A DNA stretch of 64,000 bases from Makana argininalis_A (GTDB lineage Bacteria > Pseudomonadota > Gammaproteobacteria > Enterobacterales > Enterobacteriaceae), in contig JBISJS010000001.1 of assembly GCA_044442745.1 (NCBI GenBank), forward strand, positions 124,001 through 188,000, in the 5' to 3' direction. Both the position numbers and the translations under genes were made by a program. Position 1 is the stretch's first letter; each line of letters opens with the position of its first letter. A model generated the notes under the pieces. That model was not told the DNA's origin, ran no database searches, and worked only from the letters and a program-made list of their open reading frames with translations. Below are positions 20,538-29,155 of this stretch, piece by piece.

Positions 20538-20955
20538 ATAAATTTTTATTTAATGATAATTTAATCCAATTTTCTAAAATTATAACAGCTGAAATGGAAT
20601 TTACTTTTTTTAAAGATTTATAACCAAATCTATTAAATAATATTTCACGTGCTTCTATGCTAGTCAGTCTTTCATCTTGCATTTTTATTTTATAACCAAA
20701 TTTAATATTAATTTTATTAGCAAAATTACGTGCAAGTGTTGTTATAATTTGTTCACTACCATCCATATTTAAAGGTAATCCTACTATTATTAAATATGGT
20801 TTCCATTCTTTTAAAATCTTACCTATATTTATCCATAAATTTTTATTTTTAATTTCCTTAAGAGGTCTTGCTTTGCAAGTTATAAATTGACCTATAGCTA
20901 CGCCAATATTTTTAGTTCCAAAATCAAATGATATGATATTTTTTGATTTACAAAT
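20536..20955 (-). CDS. ruvX: Putative pre-16S rRNA nuclease / Holliday junction resolvase-like YqgF (RuvX)
   Basis: RNase H-fold nuclease of the YqgF family, implicated in maturation of the 16S rRNA 5' end. The whole family length is present if read upstream of the internal ATG at 20766: 'ISFDFGTKNIGVAIGQ' (catalytic Asp), 'IIVGLPLNMDGSEQ', 'QDERLTSIEA' and 'SISAVIILENW'. No ATG, GTG or TTG lies in frame at the right place; the most likely start is ATT at 20955-20953, seven bases after an AAGGAG site, giving 139 residues (E. coli 138). That leader is the left arm of a 134-bp palindrome whose right arm is the rpsF leader. The start is an inference; the family call is firm. Confidence 0.85.
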   Translation of the reverse strand: MCKSKNIISFDFGTKNIGVAIGQFITCKARPLKEIKNKNLWINIGKILKEWKPYLIIVGLPLNMDGSEQIITTLARNFANKINIKFGYKIKMQDERLTSIEAREILFNRFGYKSLKKVNSISAVIILENWIKLSLNKNL

Positions 20956-21084
20956 AATTAATCTCCTTAATTGAAAATAAATATACTATAAAATTAAATA
21001 AGTGTAATATTTATTATATAATAAATATTACACTTATTTAATTTTATAGTATATTTATTTTCAATTAAGGAGATTAATTATTTG
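20951..21084. repeat. Perfect 134-bp palindrome between ruvX and rpsF
   Basis: Two 67-base arms (20951-21017 and 21018-21084), checked base by base, are exact reverse complements with no spacer. Each arm, read outward, carries a candidate promoter (TTACAC, 16 bases, TATATT on the right arm at 21028-21055), an AAGGAG ribosome binding site and a TTG. On the right the TTG is the rpsF start; on the left the same TTG is followed by TAA and is useless, so ruvX must start otherwise. It is a duplicated, inverted leader or an assembly/amplification artefact. Confidence 0.95.
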
Positions 21085-21426
21085 ATTCACTATGAAATAG
21101 TACTTATTTTTAATCCTAATAAAATAGAAAAAATTATTAATATTGTTAAACAATTTACTGATTATATTAAAAAACATAAGGGTTTAATACATAGAAAAGA
21201 ATATTGGGGATGTCGTAATTTATCTTATAATATTAATAAAGAAATAAAAGCTTACTATTTCTTAATAAATATTGAAATTTATTTTAAATATTTAGAAGAA
21301 ATAATGAAAATTATTAAGTTTAATGAATTAATTATAAGAATTTTTATTTTAAAAATGAAAAATAAAATTAAAGAAAATTCATATATATTAAAATTAAAAG
21401 AAGAAAAGAATTTAAAAAAAAAATAA
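21082..21426 (+). CDS. rpsF: 30S ribosomal protein S6
   Basis: Small-subunit platform protein that binds 16S rRNA as a heterodimer with S18. The N-terminus 'IHYEIVLIFNP' aligns with the E. coli 'MRHYEIVFMVHP', which fixes the start at TTG 21082, nine bases behind an AAGGAG site. At 114 residues it lacks the acidic, glutamate-rich tail of E. coli S6, the part that receives added glutamates. It heads rpsF-rpsR-rplI; priB, which lies between rpsF and rpsR in E. coli, is gone. The leader is one arm of a perfect palindrome. Confidence 0.95.
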   Translation: MIHYEIVLIFNPNKIEKIINIVKQFTDYIKKHKGLIHRKEYWGCRNLSYNINKEIKAYYFLINIEIYFKYLEEIMKIIKFNELIIRIFILKMKNKIKENSYILKLKEEKNLKKK

Positions 21427-21453
21427 ATGAAATATTTTTAAAATGATTAAAAC

Positions 21454-21486
21454 AATAAATTTCTCAATTAATTTAAGAAATTTATT
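21454..21486. other. Hairpin between rpsF and rpsR
   Basis: Eleven-base perfect stem (21454-21464 with 21476-21486) and an eleven-base loop in the 97-base gap where E. coli has priB. No T-run directly follows except 'aattttttttaaatt' slightly downstream. It could be an attenuator or an RNA processing site; purely structural evidence. Confidence 0.4.
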
Positions 21487-21523
21487 AATTTTTTTTAAAT
21501 TAATTTAATAAATGGATTAAGTT

Positions 21524-21754
21524 ATGATTAAATATTTTAGAAGACGTAAATTTTGTAGGTTTACTGCAGAAAAAATTGATTTTATTGATTATAAAGATAT
21601 TAATACACTTAGAAAATATATAACAGAAAGCGGTAAAATAATTCCTAAAAGAATTACAGGTACAAAATCAAAATACCAACGTCAACTTTCTAAGGCTATT
21701 AAAATAGCTAGATATCTTTCATTATTACCTTATAATGACAATCATAGTTTATAG
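21524..21754 (+). CDS. rpsR: 30S ribosomal protein S18
   Basis: Partner of S6 in the small-subunit platform. The 76 residues are nearly identical in layout to E. coli S18: 'KYFRRRKFCRFTAEKIDFIDYKDI', 'LRKYITESGKIIPKRITGTKSKYQRQL' and 'IARYLSLLPYNDNH'. Start at the ATG matching the family N-terminus. Second gene of rpsF-rpsR-rplI; rplI starts 33 bases on. One of the best conserved proteins in the window. Confidence 0.98.
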   Translation: MIKYFRRRKFCRFTAEKIDFIDYKDINTLRKYITESGKIIPKRITGTKSKYQRQLSKAIKIARYLSLLPYNDNHSL

Positions 21755-21787
21755 AATAAATTTTATTATATAAATTAGGAAAATAAA

Positions 21788-22240
21788 ATGAATGTTATTC
21801 TTCTTTATAATATTAAAAAATTAGGATCAATAGGTAAAAAAGTTAATGTAAAACCAGGATATGCTAGAAATTATTTATTTCCATCAGGACAAGCTATTCA
21901 ATCTAATAAAAAAAATTTGAAATATTTTACAAAAATTAAAAATAAATTAAAAATTAATAAAGAAATATTGAAAAATGCTAATAAAGAAAAAATAGATAAA
22001 ATTAATAATTTAAAAAATATAGTTATTAAAGCTAAATCAGGCTTGGAAGGAAAATTATTTGGATCAATAAGAATACAAGATATATATGATAAAATAATTA
22101 AACAAGGTATAAATATTAATAAAAATGAAATAAAATTACCTAATGGTTTATTAAGAACTATTGGTAGTCATAAAATAGAAATAAAAATAAGTAAAGATAT
22201 AATAATTAATTTTAATGTTAATATTATATCTTCAAATTAG
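21788..22240 (+). CDS. rplI: 50S ribosomal protein L9
   Basis: Large-subunit protein with an N-terminal rRNA-binding domain and a long helix leading to a second domain. 'MNVILLYNIKKLGSIGKKVNVKPGYARNYLFPSGQAI' is the typical N-terminal domain; the lysine-rich central helix (about 45-80) and the C-terminal domain ('GLEGKLFGSIRIQDI', 'IGSHKIEIKI') follow. The 150 residues compare with 149 in E. coli. AGGAAA site before the ATG. It ends the S6 operon; tRNA-Pro lies convergent 19 bases further on. Confidence 0.97.
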   Translation: MNVILLYNIKKLGSIGKKVNVKPGYARNYLFPSGQAIQSNKKNLKYFTKIKNKLKINKEILKNANKEKIDKINNLKNIVIKAKSGLEGKLFGSIRIQDIYDKIIKQGININKNEIKLPNGLLRTIGSHKIEIKISKDIIINFNVNIISSN

Positions 22241-22258
22241 TTTATATTATAATTATTT

Positions 22259-22332
22259 TCGGCGAGAGAGGATTTGAACCTCCGACCTACTGGTCCCAAA
22301 CCAGTTGCGCTACCAAGCTGCGCTACTCGCCG
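22259..22332 (-). tRNA. tRNA-Pro (anticodon UGG)
   Basis: Acceptor stem CGGCGAG/CTCGCCG, D arm 'agcgcagcttggtagcgc', anticodon stem-loop CTGGT-TTGGGAC-CAG with TGG, T loop 'ggttcaaatcc'. Discriminator A; the 3' CCA is not encoded. With tRNA-His upstream it is the remnant of the E. coli argX-hisR-leuT-proM cluster. Confidence 0.95.
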
Positions 22333-22367
22333 ATATACTTTATTTAAATTTATTTAATTTAAATATG

Positions 22368-22441
22368 GGTGATTGATGGGATTCGAACCCATGACTACTG
22401 GAATCACAATCCAGGGCTCTACCAACTGAGCTACAATCACC
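22368..22441 (-). tRNA. tRNA-His (anticodon GUG)
   Basis: Full cloverleaf with the extra G at -1 opposite C73, the identity element for histidyl-tRNA synthetase; anticodon stem-loop CTGGA-TTGTGAT-TCCAG with GTG. Transcribed 36 bases ahead of tRNA-Pro on the same strand; the leuT gene found between them in E. coli is missing. 3' CCA not fully encoded. Confidence 0.95.
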
Positions 22442-22593
22442 ATATAATTTGATTATATCATATTTTTTAAAATTTAAATATTATTAAAATTATATATTTA
22501 TTTTTTTAAAAATTTTATTTCATTTATTATTATTTTATAATTATTTTAATAATAATTAAATTATTCAATTTATTTAATATAAAGAGATATTAT

Positions 22594-24222
22594 ATGAAAA
22601 ATATTAATCCTATTAATACAATTTCTTGGAAAAAATTAAATAATCATTTTCAATATATGCAAAATATTAATATAAAAGATTTATTTATAAAAGATAAAAA
22701 AAGATTTTTACATTTTTCTAAAATTTTTAAAAATAATATTTTAATAGATTATTCAAAAAATTATATTACAAAAAAAACATTAAAAATTTTAATAAATTTA
22801 TCTCACGAATGTTATTTAAAAGAATCAATTTTAGCAATGTTTCAAGGAAAATATATAAATAAAACAGAAAATCGTGCAGTCTTGCATATAGCATTACGCA
22901 ATCGTTTGAATACCCCAATTAATGTTAATAACAAAAATATTATGATAGATATAAATTTAATTTTAATCAAAATGAAAAAATTTTGTAATAAAATTATTAC
23001 AGGAAAATGGAAAGGATATACAAATAAATCAATTACAGATATAGTAAATATTGGAATTGGAGGTTCTTACTTAGGACCTTATATGGTGAACGAATCATTG
23101 AAATATTATAAAAATCATCTTAATATACATTATATTTCTAATATTGATGGTACTAATTTTATTGAAATAATAAAATATCTTAATCCTGAAACTACTATTT
23201 TTTTAATAGCTTCTAAAACATTTACAACTGAAGAAACTATGAATAATGCAAACAGTGTTCTTTGCTGGTTTATGAGTTTTGCTATAAAAAAAAAACATAT
23301 TAATAAACATTTTATTGCATTATCTTTTAATAAAAAATTAGTAAATAAATTTGGTATTGATACTAAAAATATATTTAAAATTTGGGATTGGGTAGGTGGA
23401 CGTTATTCTATTTGGTCATCCATAGGTTTATCAATTGCTTTATCCATAGGTTTTGAAAATTTTGAAAAAATTTTAAATGGCGCTCATGATATGGATATAC
23501 ATTTTTTAAATACTAATTTAAATAAAAATATACCTGTAATTTTGGCTTTAATAGGAATTTGGTATAATAATTTTTATAATTTTGAAACAGAAGCTATATT
23601 ACCATATGATCAATATATGCATAGATTTGCTTCTTATTTTCAACAAGTAAATATGGAATCAAATGGTAAATATATTGATAGAAATGGAAAATTTTTAAAA
23701 TATCAAACAGGTCCCATAATATGGGGAGAAGCAGGAACAAACGGTCAACACTCATTTTATCAACTTATTCATCAAGGTACAAAAATAATTCCTTGTGATT
23801 TTATTGCTCCTATTTTAAGTCATAATAAAATTTCAACACATCATGAAAAATTATTATCTAACTTTTTTGCTCAAACAAAAGCTCTTGCTTTTGGAAATAC
23901 ATTAGATATGGAAAACGAAAAAAAAAATAAAATAGAAATAAATTTAACAAAATTTAAATATTTTAAAGGAAATAGACCCACTAATTCAATTTTACTAAAA
24001 GAAATTAATCCTTATAATTTAGGAGCTTTAATAGCACTTTACGAGCATAAAATTTTTACTCAAGGTATTTTATTAAATATTTATAGTTTTGATCAATGGG
24101 GTGTAGAATTAGGTAAAAAATTATCTAATAAAATTTTTAAAAAAATAAAGAATAATAAAAATATTAATTATAATATTAAAAAAAATAATTTAATAAATTT
24201 TTTTAATAAATATAGTAAATAA
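22594..24222 (+). CDS. pgi: Glucose-6-phosphate isomerase
   Basis: Interconverts glucose 6-phosphate and fructose 6-phosphate at the top of glycolysis. Sugar-isomerase domains are clear: 'DIVNIGIGGSYLGPYMV' near 150, 'SKTFTTEETMNNA', 'WDWVGGRYSIWSSIGLSIAL', then 'YMHRFASYFQQVNMESNGK' and 'GTNGQHSFYQLIHQGT' holding the catalytic Glu and His. The 542 residues compare with 549 in E. coli. GAGAT site before the ATG. The N-terminal 90 residues and the C-terminal lysine/asparagine tail are the least conserved parts. With PtsHI it suggests imported hexose phosphate as carbon source. Confidence 0.97.
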   Translation: MKNINPINTISWKKLNNHFQYMQNINIKDLFIKDKKRFLHFSKIFKNNILIDYSKNYITKKTLKILINLSHECYLKESILAMFQGKYINKTENRAVLHIALRNRLNTPINVNNKNIMIDINLILIKMKKFCNKIITGKWKGYTNKSITDIVNIGIGGSYLGPYMVNESLKYYKNHLNIHYISNIDGTNFIEIIKYLNPETTIFLIASKTFTTEETMNNANSVLCWFMSFAIKKKHINKHFIALSFNKKLVNKFGIDTKNIFKIWDWVGGRYSIWSSIGLSIALSIGFENFEKILNGAHDMDIHFLNTNLNKNIPVILALIGIWYNNFYNFETEAILPYDQYMHRFASYFQQVNMESNGKYIDRNGKFLKYQTGPIIWGEAGTNGQHSFYQLIHQGTKIIPCDFIAPILSHNKISTHHEKLLSNFFAQTKALAFGNTLDMENEKKNKIEINLTKFKYFKGNRPTNSILLKEINPYNLGALIALYEHKIFTQGILLNIYSFDQWGVELGKKLSNKIFKKIKNNKNINYNIKKNNLINFFNKYSK

Positions 24223-24464
24223 TTTTTTTATTTGTATATATTTTTTTTAATAAAATTATATTAATATTAATATAAATAAAATTTTTTTTTAAATAAATAA
24301 ATTATAGTAATATTAAAAATAATATCTTTAATAAATTTATAAAAAAAAATAACAATTAATAATTATAACATATATATGTAAGTATAATTAATAAGATAAA
24401 AAAATATTTAAAAATATTATTTTTTTGTAAAAAATTTTTTAAATACTAAATTAGTATATAATTA

Positions 24465-24537
24465 AGGGGCGTAGTTCAAATGGTAGAGCACCGGTCTCCA
24501 AAACCGGTAGTTGGGAGTTCAAATCTCTTCGCCCCTG
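24465..24537 (+). tRNA. tRNA-Trp (anticodon CCA)
   Basis: Nearly identical to E. coli trpT: AGGGGCG acceptor, 'tagttcaaatggtagagca' D arm, anticodon stem-loop CCGGT-CTCCAAA-ACCGG, T loop 'agttcaaatct', discriminator G. 3' CCA not encoded. It stands alone between pgi and the convergent mnmA, with an AT-only leader of about 240 bases upstream. Confidence 0.96.
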
Positions 24538-24583
24538 TAATATTATAATATTAATAAATATTAATTTAAATTAATTCTATTTT

Positions 24584-25705
24584 TTAAAAAAATAAATTAT
24601 TATATTTTTCTAAAGTAATAATATTTTTAATAATACCACCTCCTAAACATATTTCTGATAAATAAAAAACAGCAGACTGACCTGGAGTTACAGAAGATAC
24701 AGAATGATTAAATATTACATTAATTGTATTTTTATTTTTTTTTTTAACAAAACAATCTATTTCATTTTGACGATATCTTGTTTTAACTTTACAAAAAAAA
24801 AAATTTTTTATTTGTTTTTTATTTATCCAATTGATATTATTAACTATCATTCCTATGGACATGATTTTGGGATGATTTTTTTTTTGAGATACAATAATAA
24901 TATTATTTTTAATATTTTTTTCTATTACATACCAAGGACTATGATCAAGATTTTTAATACCACCAATACCAATTCCTTTTCTTTGACCTAATGTAAAATA
25001 CATTAATCCATTATGCATTCCTAATTTTTTATTTTTATCTGAAATAATTAATCCAGGTGTAGTATTTAAATATTTGCTTATAAATTTATTAAATTTTCTT
25101 TTACCAATAAAACAAATTCCTGTTGAATCTTTCTTATATGCATTTCTTAAACCTAAATTTTGGGCTATTTTTCTAATTTTCTTTTTATTAAAATAACCTA
25201 TAGGAAATAAACAATAATTCAGTTCTTTACTTAAAGTATATAGAAAATAACTTTGATCTTTTTTTTTATCTTTACCTTTTAATAAAAAAATTTTTTTATT
25301 AAATATATATTTTCTTACATAATGTCCTGTAGCTATAAAATTAGCCTTTAATTTTTTTATTGCAAATTTTAAAAAAACATTAAATTTTATTTCTTTATTA
25401 CATAAAATGTCTGGATTTGGTGTAATGCCATTACTATACAATTTTATAAATTTAATAAAAACATTATTCCAATAATCAAAAGAAAAATTAACAGTATGAA
25501 GTTTTATTTTAAGTTTATAACATACATTTTTAACATCTAATAAATCTTTATAAGCATTACAATATTTTTCATTATCATCTTCATACCAATTTTTCATGAA
25601 TAATCCTTCCACTAAATATCCATTTTTTTTAAGTAATAAAGCCGCAACAGAAGAATCAACACCACCAGACATTGCAACTATAACTTTTTTTTTATTTAAA
25701 ATCAT
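24584..25705 (-). CDS. mnmA: tRNA-uridine 2-sulfurtransferase MnmA
   Basis: Inserts sulfur at C2 of wobble uridine 34 in tRNA-Lys, -Glu and -Gln. The PP-loop ATP site 'AMSGGVDSSVAALLL' starts at residue 11; the catalytic cysteines are in 'PNPDILCNKEIKF' and 'DSTGICFIGKRKF'; the 'GQRKGIGIGG' and 'PGQSAVFY' blocks follow. The 373 residues compare with 368 in E. coli. Its substrate tRNA-Lys(UUU) is in this window. The sulfur relay (IscS, TusA-E) is not. Monocistronic, convergent to tRNA-Trp; an AT-rich frame on the plus strand at 24704 is a shadow. Confidence 0.97.
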   Translation of the reverse strand: MILNKKKVIVAMSGGVDSSVAALLLKKNGYLVEGLFMKNWYEDDNEKYCNAYKDLLDVKNVCYKLKIKLHTVNFSFDYWNNVFIKFIKLYSNGITPNPDILCNKEIKFNVFLKFAIKKLKANFIATGHYVRKYIFNKKIFLLKGKDKKKDQSYFLYTLSKELNYCLFPIGYFNKKKIRKIAQNLGLRNAYKKDSTGICFIGKRKFNKFISKYLNTTPGLIISDKNKKLGMHNGLMYFTLGQRKGIGIGGIKNLDHSPWYVIEKNIKNNIIIVSQKKNHPKIMSIGMIVNNINWINKKQIKNFFFCKVKTRYRQNEIDCFVKKKNKNTINVIFNHSVSSVTPGQSAVFYLSEICLGGGIIKNIITLEKYNNLFF

Positions 25706-25784
25706 AAATAACTCGTTATTTATTTTAAAAATTTTATAAATATTAAATTTAATTTAATAATATAAATATATAAAAAATATTTAT

Positions 25785-26684
25785 TTAAATTTTTAAATCT
25801 TTTTTATTTAAAACAAAAACACCATATCCGCCTTTTTTAAACTTTAACCATCTAAAAGGTAATTTTGGATAAATATTAATAATATTTACTATATTATTTC
25901 CAACTTCACAAATCAGAATACCATTATTAGATAAAAATTCAAAAGATAATGATAAAATACGTTTTATAAATTTTAAACCATCTATATCAGCATATAAACT
26001 AATTATAGGCTCGTGAGTAAATTCTAAAGGTAAATTATGAATTTCTTGTTTATTTACATATGGTGGGTTAGTTATTATTAAATCATATATTGGTTTTTTA
26101 TTAATATTATTAAATAAATCAGAATAAATAATATTTATTTTTTTTTGCATTCCATGTATTTTTATATTTTTTTTAGCAATCAATAAAGCATTTAAAGAAA
26201 TATCAACTGCATCAATTTTTGATTCAGGATATATATAAGCACAAGAAATAGCTATACAACCACTTCCTGTGCACAAGTCTAATATATTTTTAGGATTTTT
26301 ATTTGTAATTTTAATAAATTTATTATAAATAATTTCACCGATAGGTGATCTTGGTATAAAAACACGATGATCTATATAAAATTCTAAACCACAAAAATAT
26401 GATTTATTAATTAAATATGCAACAGGAATTTTTTCATTAATTCTTTTAATAACTCTTTTAATAATTAAATTACGTTCTTGAAATGTTAGTTTGATATTAT
26501 TAATATCTTTTATAAAATTAATAGGAACTAATAAACTATTTATAATTAAATTTAAAGATTCATCTAATGAATTATTTGTTCCATGCCCATAATATAAATT
26601 ATTAGAATTAAATTTATTTAATGTCCATTTAATGCAATCTTGAATTGTATTAAGATTTAATATAGTATCTTTAATATTTATCAT
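25785..26684 (-). CDS. prmB: Ribosomal protein L3 glutamine methyltransferase PrmB
   Basis: SAM-dependent methylation of a glutamine in ribosomal protein L3, needed for normal 50S assembly. The SAM-binding 'ILDLCTGSGCIAISCAYIYP' and the catalytic 'LIITNPPYVNKQE' are typical, and 'RVFIPRSPIGEII' plus the C-terminal 'GGYGVFVL' distinguish PrmB from PrmC. The 299 residues compare with 310 in E. coli. It is divergent from smrB, exactly as in E. coli, with an 84-base shared control region; aroC, which follows prmB in E. coli, is absent. Confidence 0.93.
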   Translation of the reverse strand: MINIKDTILNLNTIQDCIKWTLNKFNSNNLYYGHGTNNSLDESLNLIINSLLVPINFIKDINNIKLTFQERNLIIKRVIKRINEKIPVAYLINKSYFCGLEFYIDHRVFIPRSPIGEIIYNKFIKITNKNPKNILDLCTGSGCIAISCAYIYPESKIDAVDISLNALLIAKKNIKIHGMQKKINIIYSDLFNNINKKPIYDLIITNPPYVNKQEIHNLPLEFTHEPIISLYADIDGLKFIKRILSLSFEFLSNNGILICEVGNNIVNIINIYPKLPFRWLKFKKGGYGVFVLNKKDLKI

Positions 26685-26768
26685 AAGATCTCTATTTTAA
26701 TTTTATTTTTAAAATGTTAAAATTATTTTTAAAAAATTTAATAATTTTTAAAGGGAAATAATAAAAAA

Positions 26769-27293
26769 ATGAAAAAAAAATTTCATATATCAAAAGATGA
26801 AATATTTATTTTTAAAAAATTTATGTTTAATAAACAAGATTTATATAAAAAAACAATTAAAAAAAAAAAATATGTTATTTCAAATAATATTAAACCATAT
26901 AATAAAAAAAAAAAAACAAAAATATATTTTTGTTTTTCTGATTCAGATAATAATATAAAAAAATATAATGGACCAACTAGATATGTTCGCAACGATGTAA
27001 GATCATGTGAAATGAAAAAATTACAAAAAGGATATTATTATCCTAATATAATTTTAGATGTACATGGAATGACAATAATAGAAGCTAAATTAGAATTAAA
27101 TGCTTTAATTAAACAATGTAGAATAGACGATATTAATTGTGCTTGTATTATTCATGGATATGGAAAATTTGTTTTAAAAAACAAAATACCTTGCTGGCTT
27201 TCAAAAAATCCTTATATAAAAAGTTTTCATAGAGCACCAAATAGATTTGGTGGAAATGCGGCTTTATTGATTTTAATAGATATTGATTTATGA
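26769..27293 (+). CDS. smrB: Ribosome rescue endonuclease SmrB
   Basis: Cleaves mRNA at collided ribosomes so that they can be released by the tmRNA system. The Smr domain fills the C-terminal half: 'ILDVHGMTIIEAKLELNALI' with the D-x-H-G motif and 'ACIIHGYGKFVLKNKIPCWL' with the H-G-x-G motif, ending 'GGNAALLILID'. The N-terminal 70 residues are lysine-rich with long poly-A stretches. The 174 residues compare with 183 in E. coli. It is divergent from prmB as in E. coli and convergent with glyA. Confidence 0.92.
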   Translation: MKKKFHISKDEIFIFKKFMFNKQDLYKKTIKKKKYVISNNIKPYNKKKKTKIYFCFSDSDNNIKKYNGPTRYVRNDVRSCEMKKLQKGYYYPNIILDVHGMTIIEAKLELNALIKQCRIDDINCACIIHGYGKFVLKNKIPCWLSKNPYIKSFHRAPNRFGGNAALLILIDIDL

Positions 27294-27314
27294 ATAAATT
27301 AAATTTAAAAATAT

Positions 27315-28565
27315 TTAATATATTGGATATTTATAACATAAATTAATAACTTTTTTTTTAATTATTTTAATTAAAAATTTATTATCTATATCATTTAATA
27401 TATTACATATCCATTTAGTAATTTTTTTAATTTCAACTTCCTTAAATCCTCTTTTGGTTATAGCTGAAGTTCCTATACGAATACCAGATGTATAATAAGG
27501 TTTTAATAAGTCATTTGGAATTAAATTTTTATTTACAATAATATTTGCCAAACTTAAAATATTACTTGCTTTTTTACCTGTAATGTTTTTACTAGATAAA
27601 TCTATTAAAAATAAATGAGTATCTGTTCCACCAGATACAACTCTAAATTTATTTAATAAAAATATAGATACCATATATTTAGAATTTTTAATAACTTGTT
27701 TTTGATATTTAACAAATTTAAAATTCATTGCTTCTTTAAAAGCAATAGCTTTAGCTGCTATAACATGCATCAATGGACCTCCTTGGGTACATGGAAATAC
27801 AGCGTCATTTAATTTTTTATACATTTTTTTACTTCCGTTTTTAGCTAAAATCATACCACCTCTTGGTCCGGATAAAGTTTTATGTGTGGTTGTAGTTACA
27901 ACATGACTATAATTAATTGGATTAGGATATAAACCAGCTGCTATCAATCCAGATACATGAGCAATATCTGCTAATAAATAACAACTAAATTTATCAGCTA
28001 TTTTACGCATTTTTTTCCAATTAATAATTCTAGAATATGAAGAAAACCCACCTATAATCATTTTAGGTTTATAAATTTTAGATATTACATATAATTCTGA
28101 ATAATTTATTTTTTCTTTAAGATTTAATCCATAAGTTATAACTTTATATAATTTACCTGATAAATTAACTGATGATCCATGCGTTATATGCCCACCATGT
28201 GAAACTTTCATTGCAACAATTGTATCTCCTGGATTAAGTAAAGCTGTATATACTGCAAAATTTGCTTGTGAACCAGAATGAGGTTGAACATTAGCATAAT
28301 CTGCAGAAAATAATTTTTTAGCTCTATTAATTGCTAATTTTTCTATAAAATCTACATTTTCGCATCCATCATAATAACGTTTGCCAGGATATCCTTCTGC
28401 ATATTTATTTGTTAAACATGATCCTTGTGCATACATTACTCTCGTACTTGTATAATTTTCGGAAGCAATAAGTTGTATATTATATTCTTGTCTATTTTTT
28501 TCTTTTTTAATTGCATTCCAAATTTTTTTGTCATAATGTAAAAAATTTATTTTATTTTTAAACAT
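27315..28565 (-). CDS. glyA: Serine hydroxymethyltransferase
   Basis: PLP enzyme that converts serine and tetrahydrofolate to glycine and methylene-tetrahydrofolate, the main source of one-carbon units. 'NYTSTRVMYAQGSCLTNKYAEGYPGKRYYDGC' at about 35-65, 'QPHSGSQANFAVY', the Schiff-base lysine in 'VVTTTTHKTLSGPRGG' near residue 228 and 'FPCTQGGPLMHVIAAKAIAF' are all there. The 416 residues compare with 417 in E. coli. It ends convergent to smrB, 22 bases apart, and has two tRNA genes upstream on the same strand. Confidence 0.98.
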   Translation of the reverse strand: MFKNKINFLHYDKKIWNAIKKEKNRQEYNIQLIASENYTSTRVMYAQGSCLTNKYAEGYPGKRYYDGCENVDFIEKLAINRAKKLFSADYANVQPHSGSQANFAVYTALLNPGDTIVAMKVSHGGHITHGSSVNLSGKLYKVITYGLNLKEKINYSELYVISKIYKPKMIIGGFSSYSRIINWKKMRKIADKFSCYLLADIAHVSGLIAAGLYPNPINYSHVVTTTTHKTLSGPRGGMILAKNGSKKMYKKLNDAVFPCTQGGPLMHVIAAKAIAFKEAMNFKFVKYQKQVIKNSKYMVSIFLLNKFRVVSGGTDTHLFLIDLSSKNITGKKASNILSLANIIVNKNLIPNDLLKPYYTSGIRIGTSAITKRGFKEVEIKKITKWICNILNDIDNKFLIKIIKKKVINLCYKYPIY

Positions 28566-28626
28566 AATTTTCCGATTTTATATTTTTAAAAAATATAAAA
28601 TTAAATTTAATTTTTAAAATTGATAA

Positions 28627-28700
28627 TGCACCCGAAAGGATTTGAACCCATGACCTCTCGGTTCGTAGCCGAGTGCTCTATCCAACTGAGCTACGGGTGC
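28627..28700 (-). tRNA. tRNA-Arg (anticodon ACG)
   Basis: Acceptor GCACCCG/CGGGTGC, anticodon stem-loop CTCGG-CTACGAA-CCGAG, T loop 'ggttcaaatcc', discriminator A. The A34 needs deamination to inosine by TadA to read all CGN codons it serves. Directly downstream of tRNA-Ser(GCU), as serV-argV in E. coli. 3' CCA not encoded. Confidence 0.95.
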
Positions 28701-28712
28701 ATTTTGAAATTT

Positions 28713-28804
28713 AGGTGAGAGAGGGATTTGAACCCTCGATACAGATTTTTAAATTGTATACTCCATTAGCAAAGGAGCGCCTTAAGCCTCTCGGCCATCT
28801 CACC
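28713..28804 (-). tRNA. tRNA-Ser (anticodon GCU)
   Basis: Long-variable-arm tRNA: acceptor GGTGAGA paired with TCTCACC, anticodon loop TTGCTAA, variable arm 'tatacaatttaaaaatctgtat'. Two oddities: the innermost anticodon-stem pair 31-39 is U-U instead of C-G, and the discriminator is U where enterobacterial serine tRNAs have G. Synteny with alaS and recA matches E. coli serV; csrA is gone. 3' CCA not encoded. Confidence 0.93.
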
Positions 28805-29155
28805 TTTAATTAATAAAATAATTTAAATATAATTAAAATTATTTTATTAATTGTCAATGTAATAAAAGATAATTATTAAATTAATATAAAATATATATTT
28901 TAAATATATAATTATTAAAAAATTAATTTAATTAAATATAAATAATTATTAAATTAATATTTAAAATTATATCATATATTTAATTGTAATTGGTTAAAAA
29001 TATATTTATATTTTATTATTAAAATAAATTAATATTGTTTATTTATTAATAATTTATGTATTTTTAAATTAATTTAATATTTAAATATAATTTATACATA
29101 TAAATATTTTGTTTATTTTTAAAAAAATATTTTTAAATATCTTTATTATATTAAA
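28805..29155. other. 351-base gap between tRNA-Ser and truncated alaS
   Basis: Nearly pure A/T. I see no gene, RNA or recognisable remnant of the alaS 3' half or of csrA, which lie here in E. coli. The only structure is a 19-base direct repeat (28869-28887 and 28942-28960). It is best read as the eroded remains of the missing alaS/csrA region plus the tRNA promoter. Confidence 0.6.

Noticed and set aside
20536..20766. Short 76-residue ruvX starting at the internal ATG
   Set aside because: The upstream codons continue the YqgF family sequence including the catalytic aspartate, so the short form would lack the active site.
22259..22441. Repeat-like tRNA pair as a CRISPR or mobile-element insertion site
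   Set aside because: The pair is explained by tRNA-His and tRNA-Pro; no integrase, direct repeat or spacer structure is present, and no mobile element was seen anywhere in the window.
28805..29155. Possible remnant of the alaS 3' half
   Set aside because: I found no recognisable piece of the editing domain, such as its H-x3-H or C-x3-H residues, in this almost pure A/T stretch.
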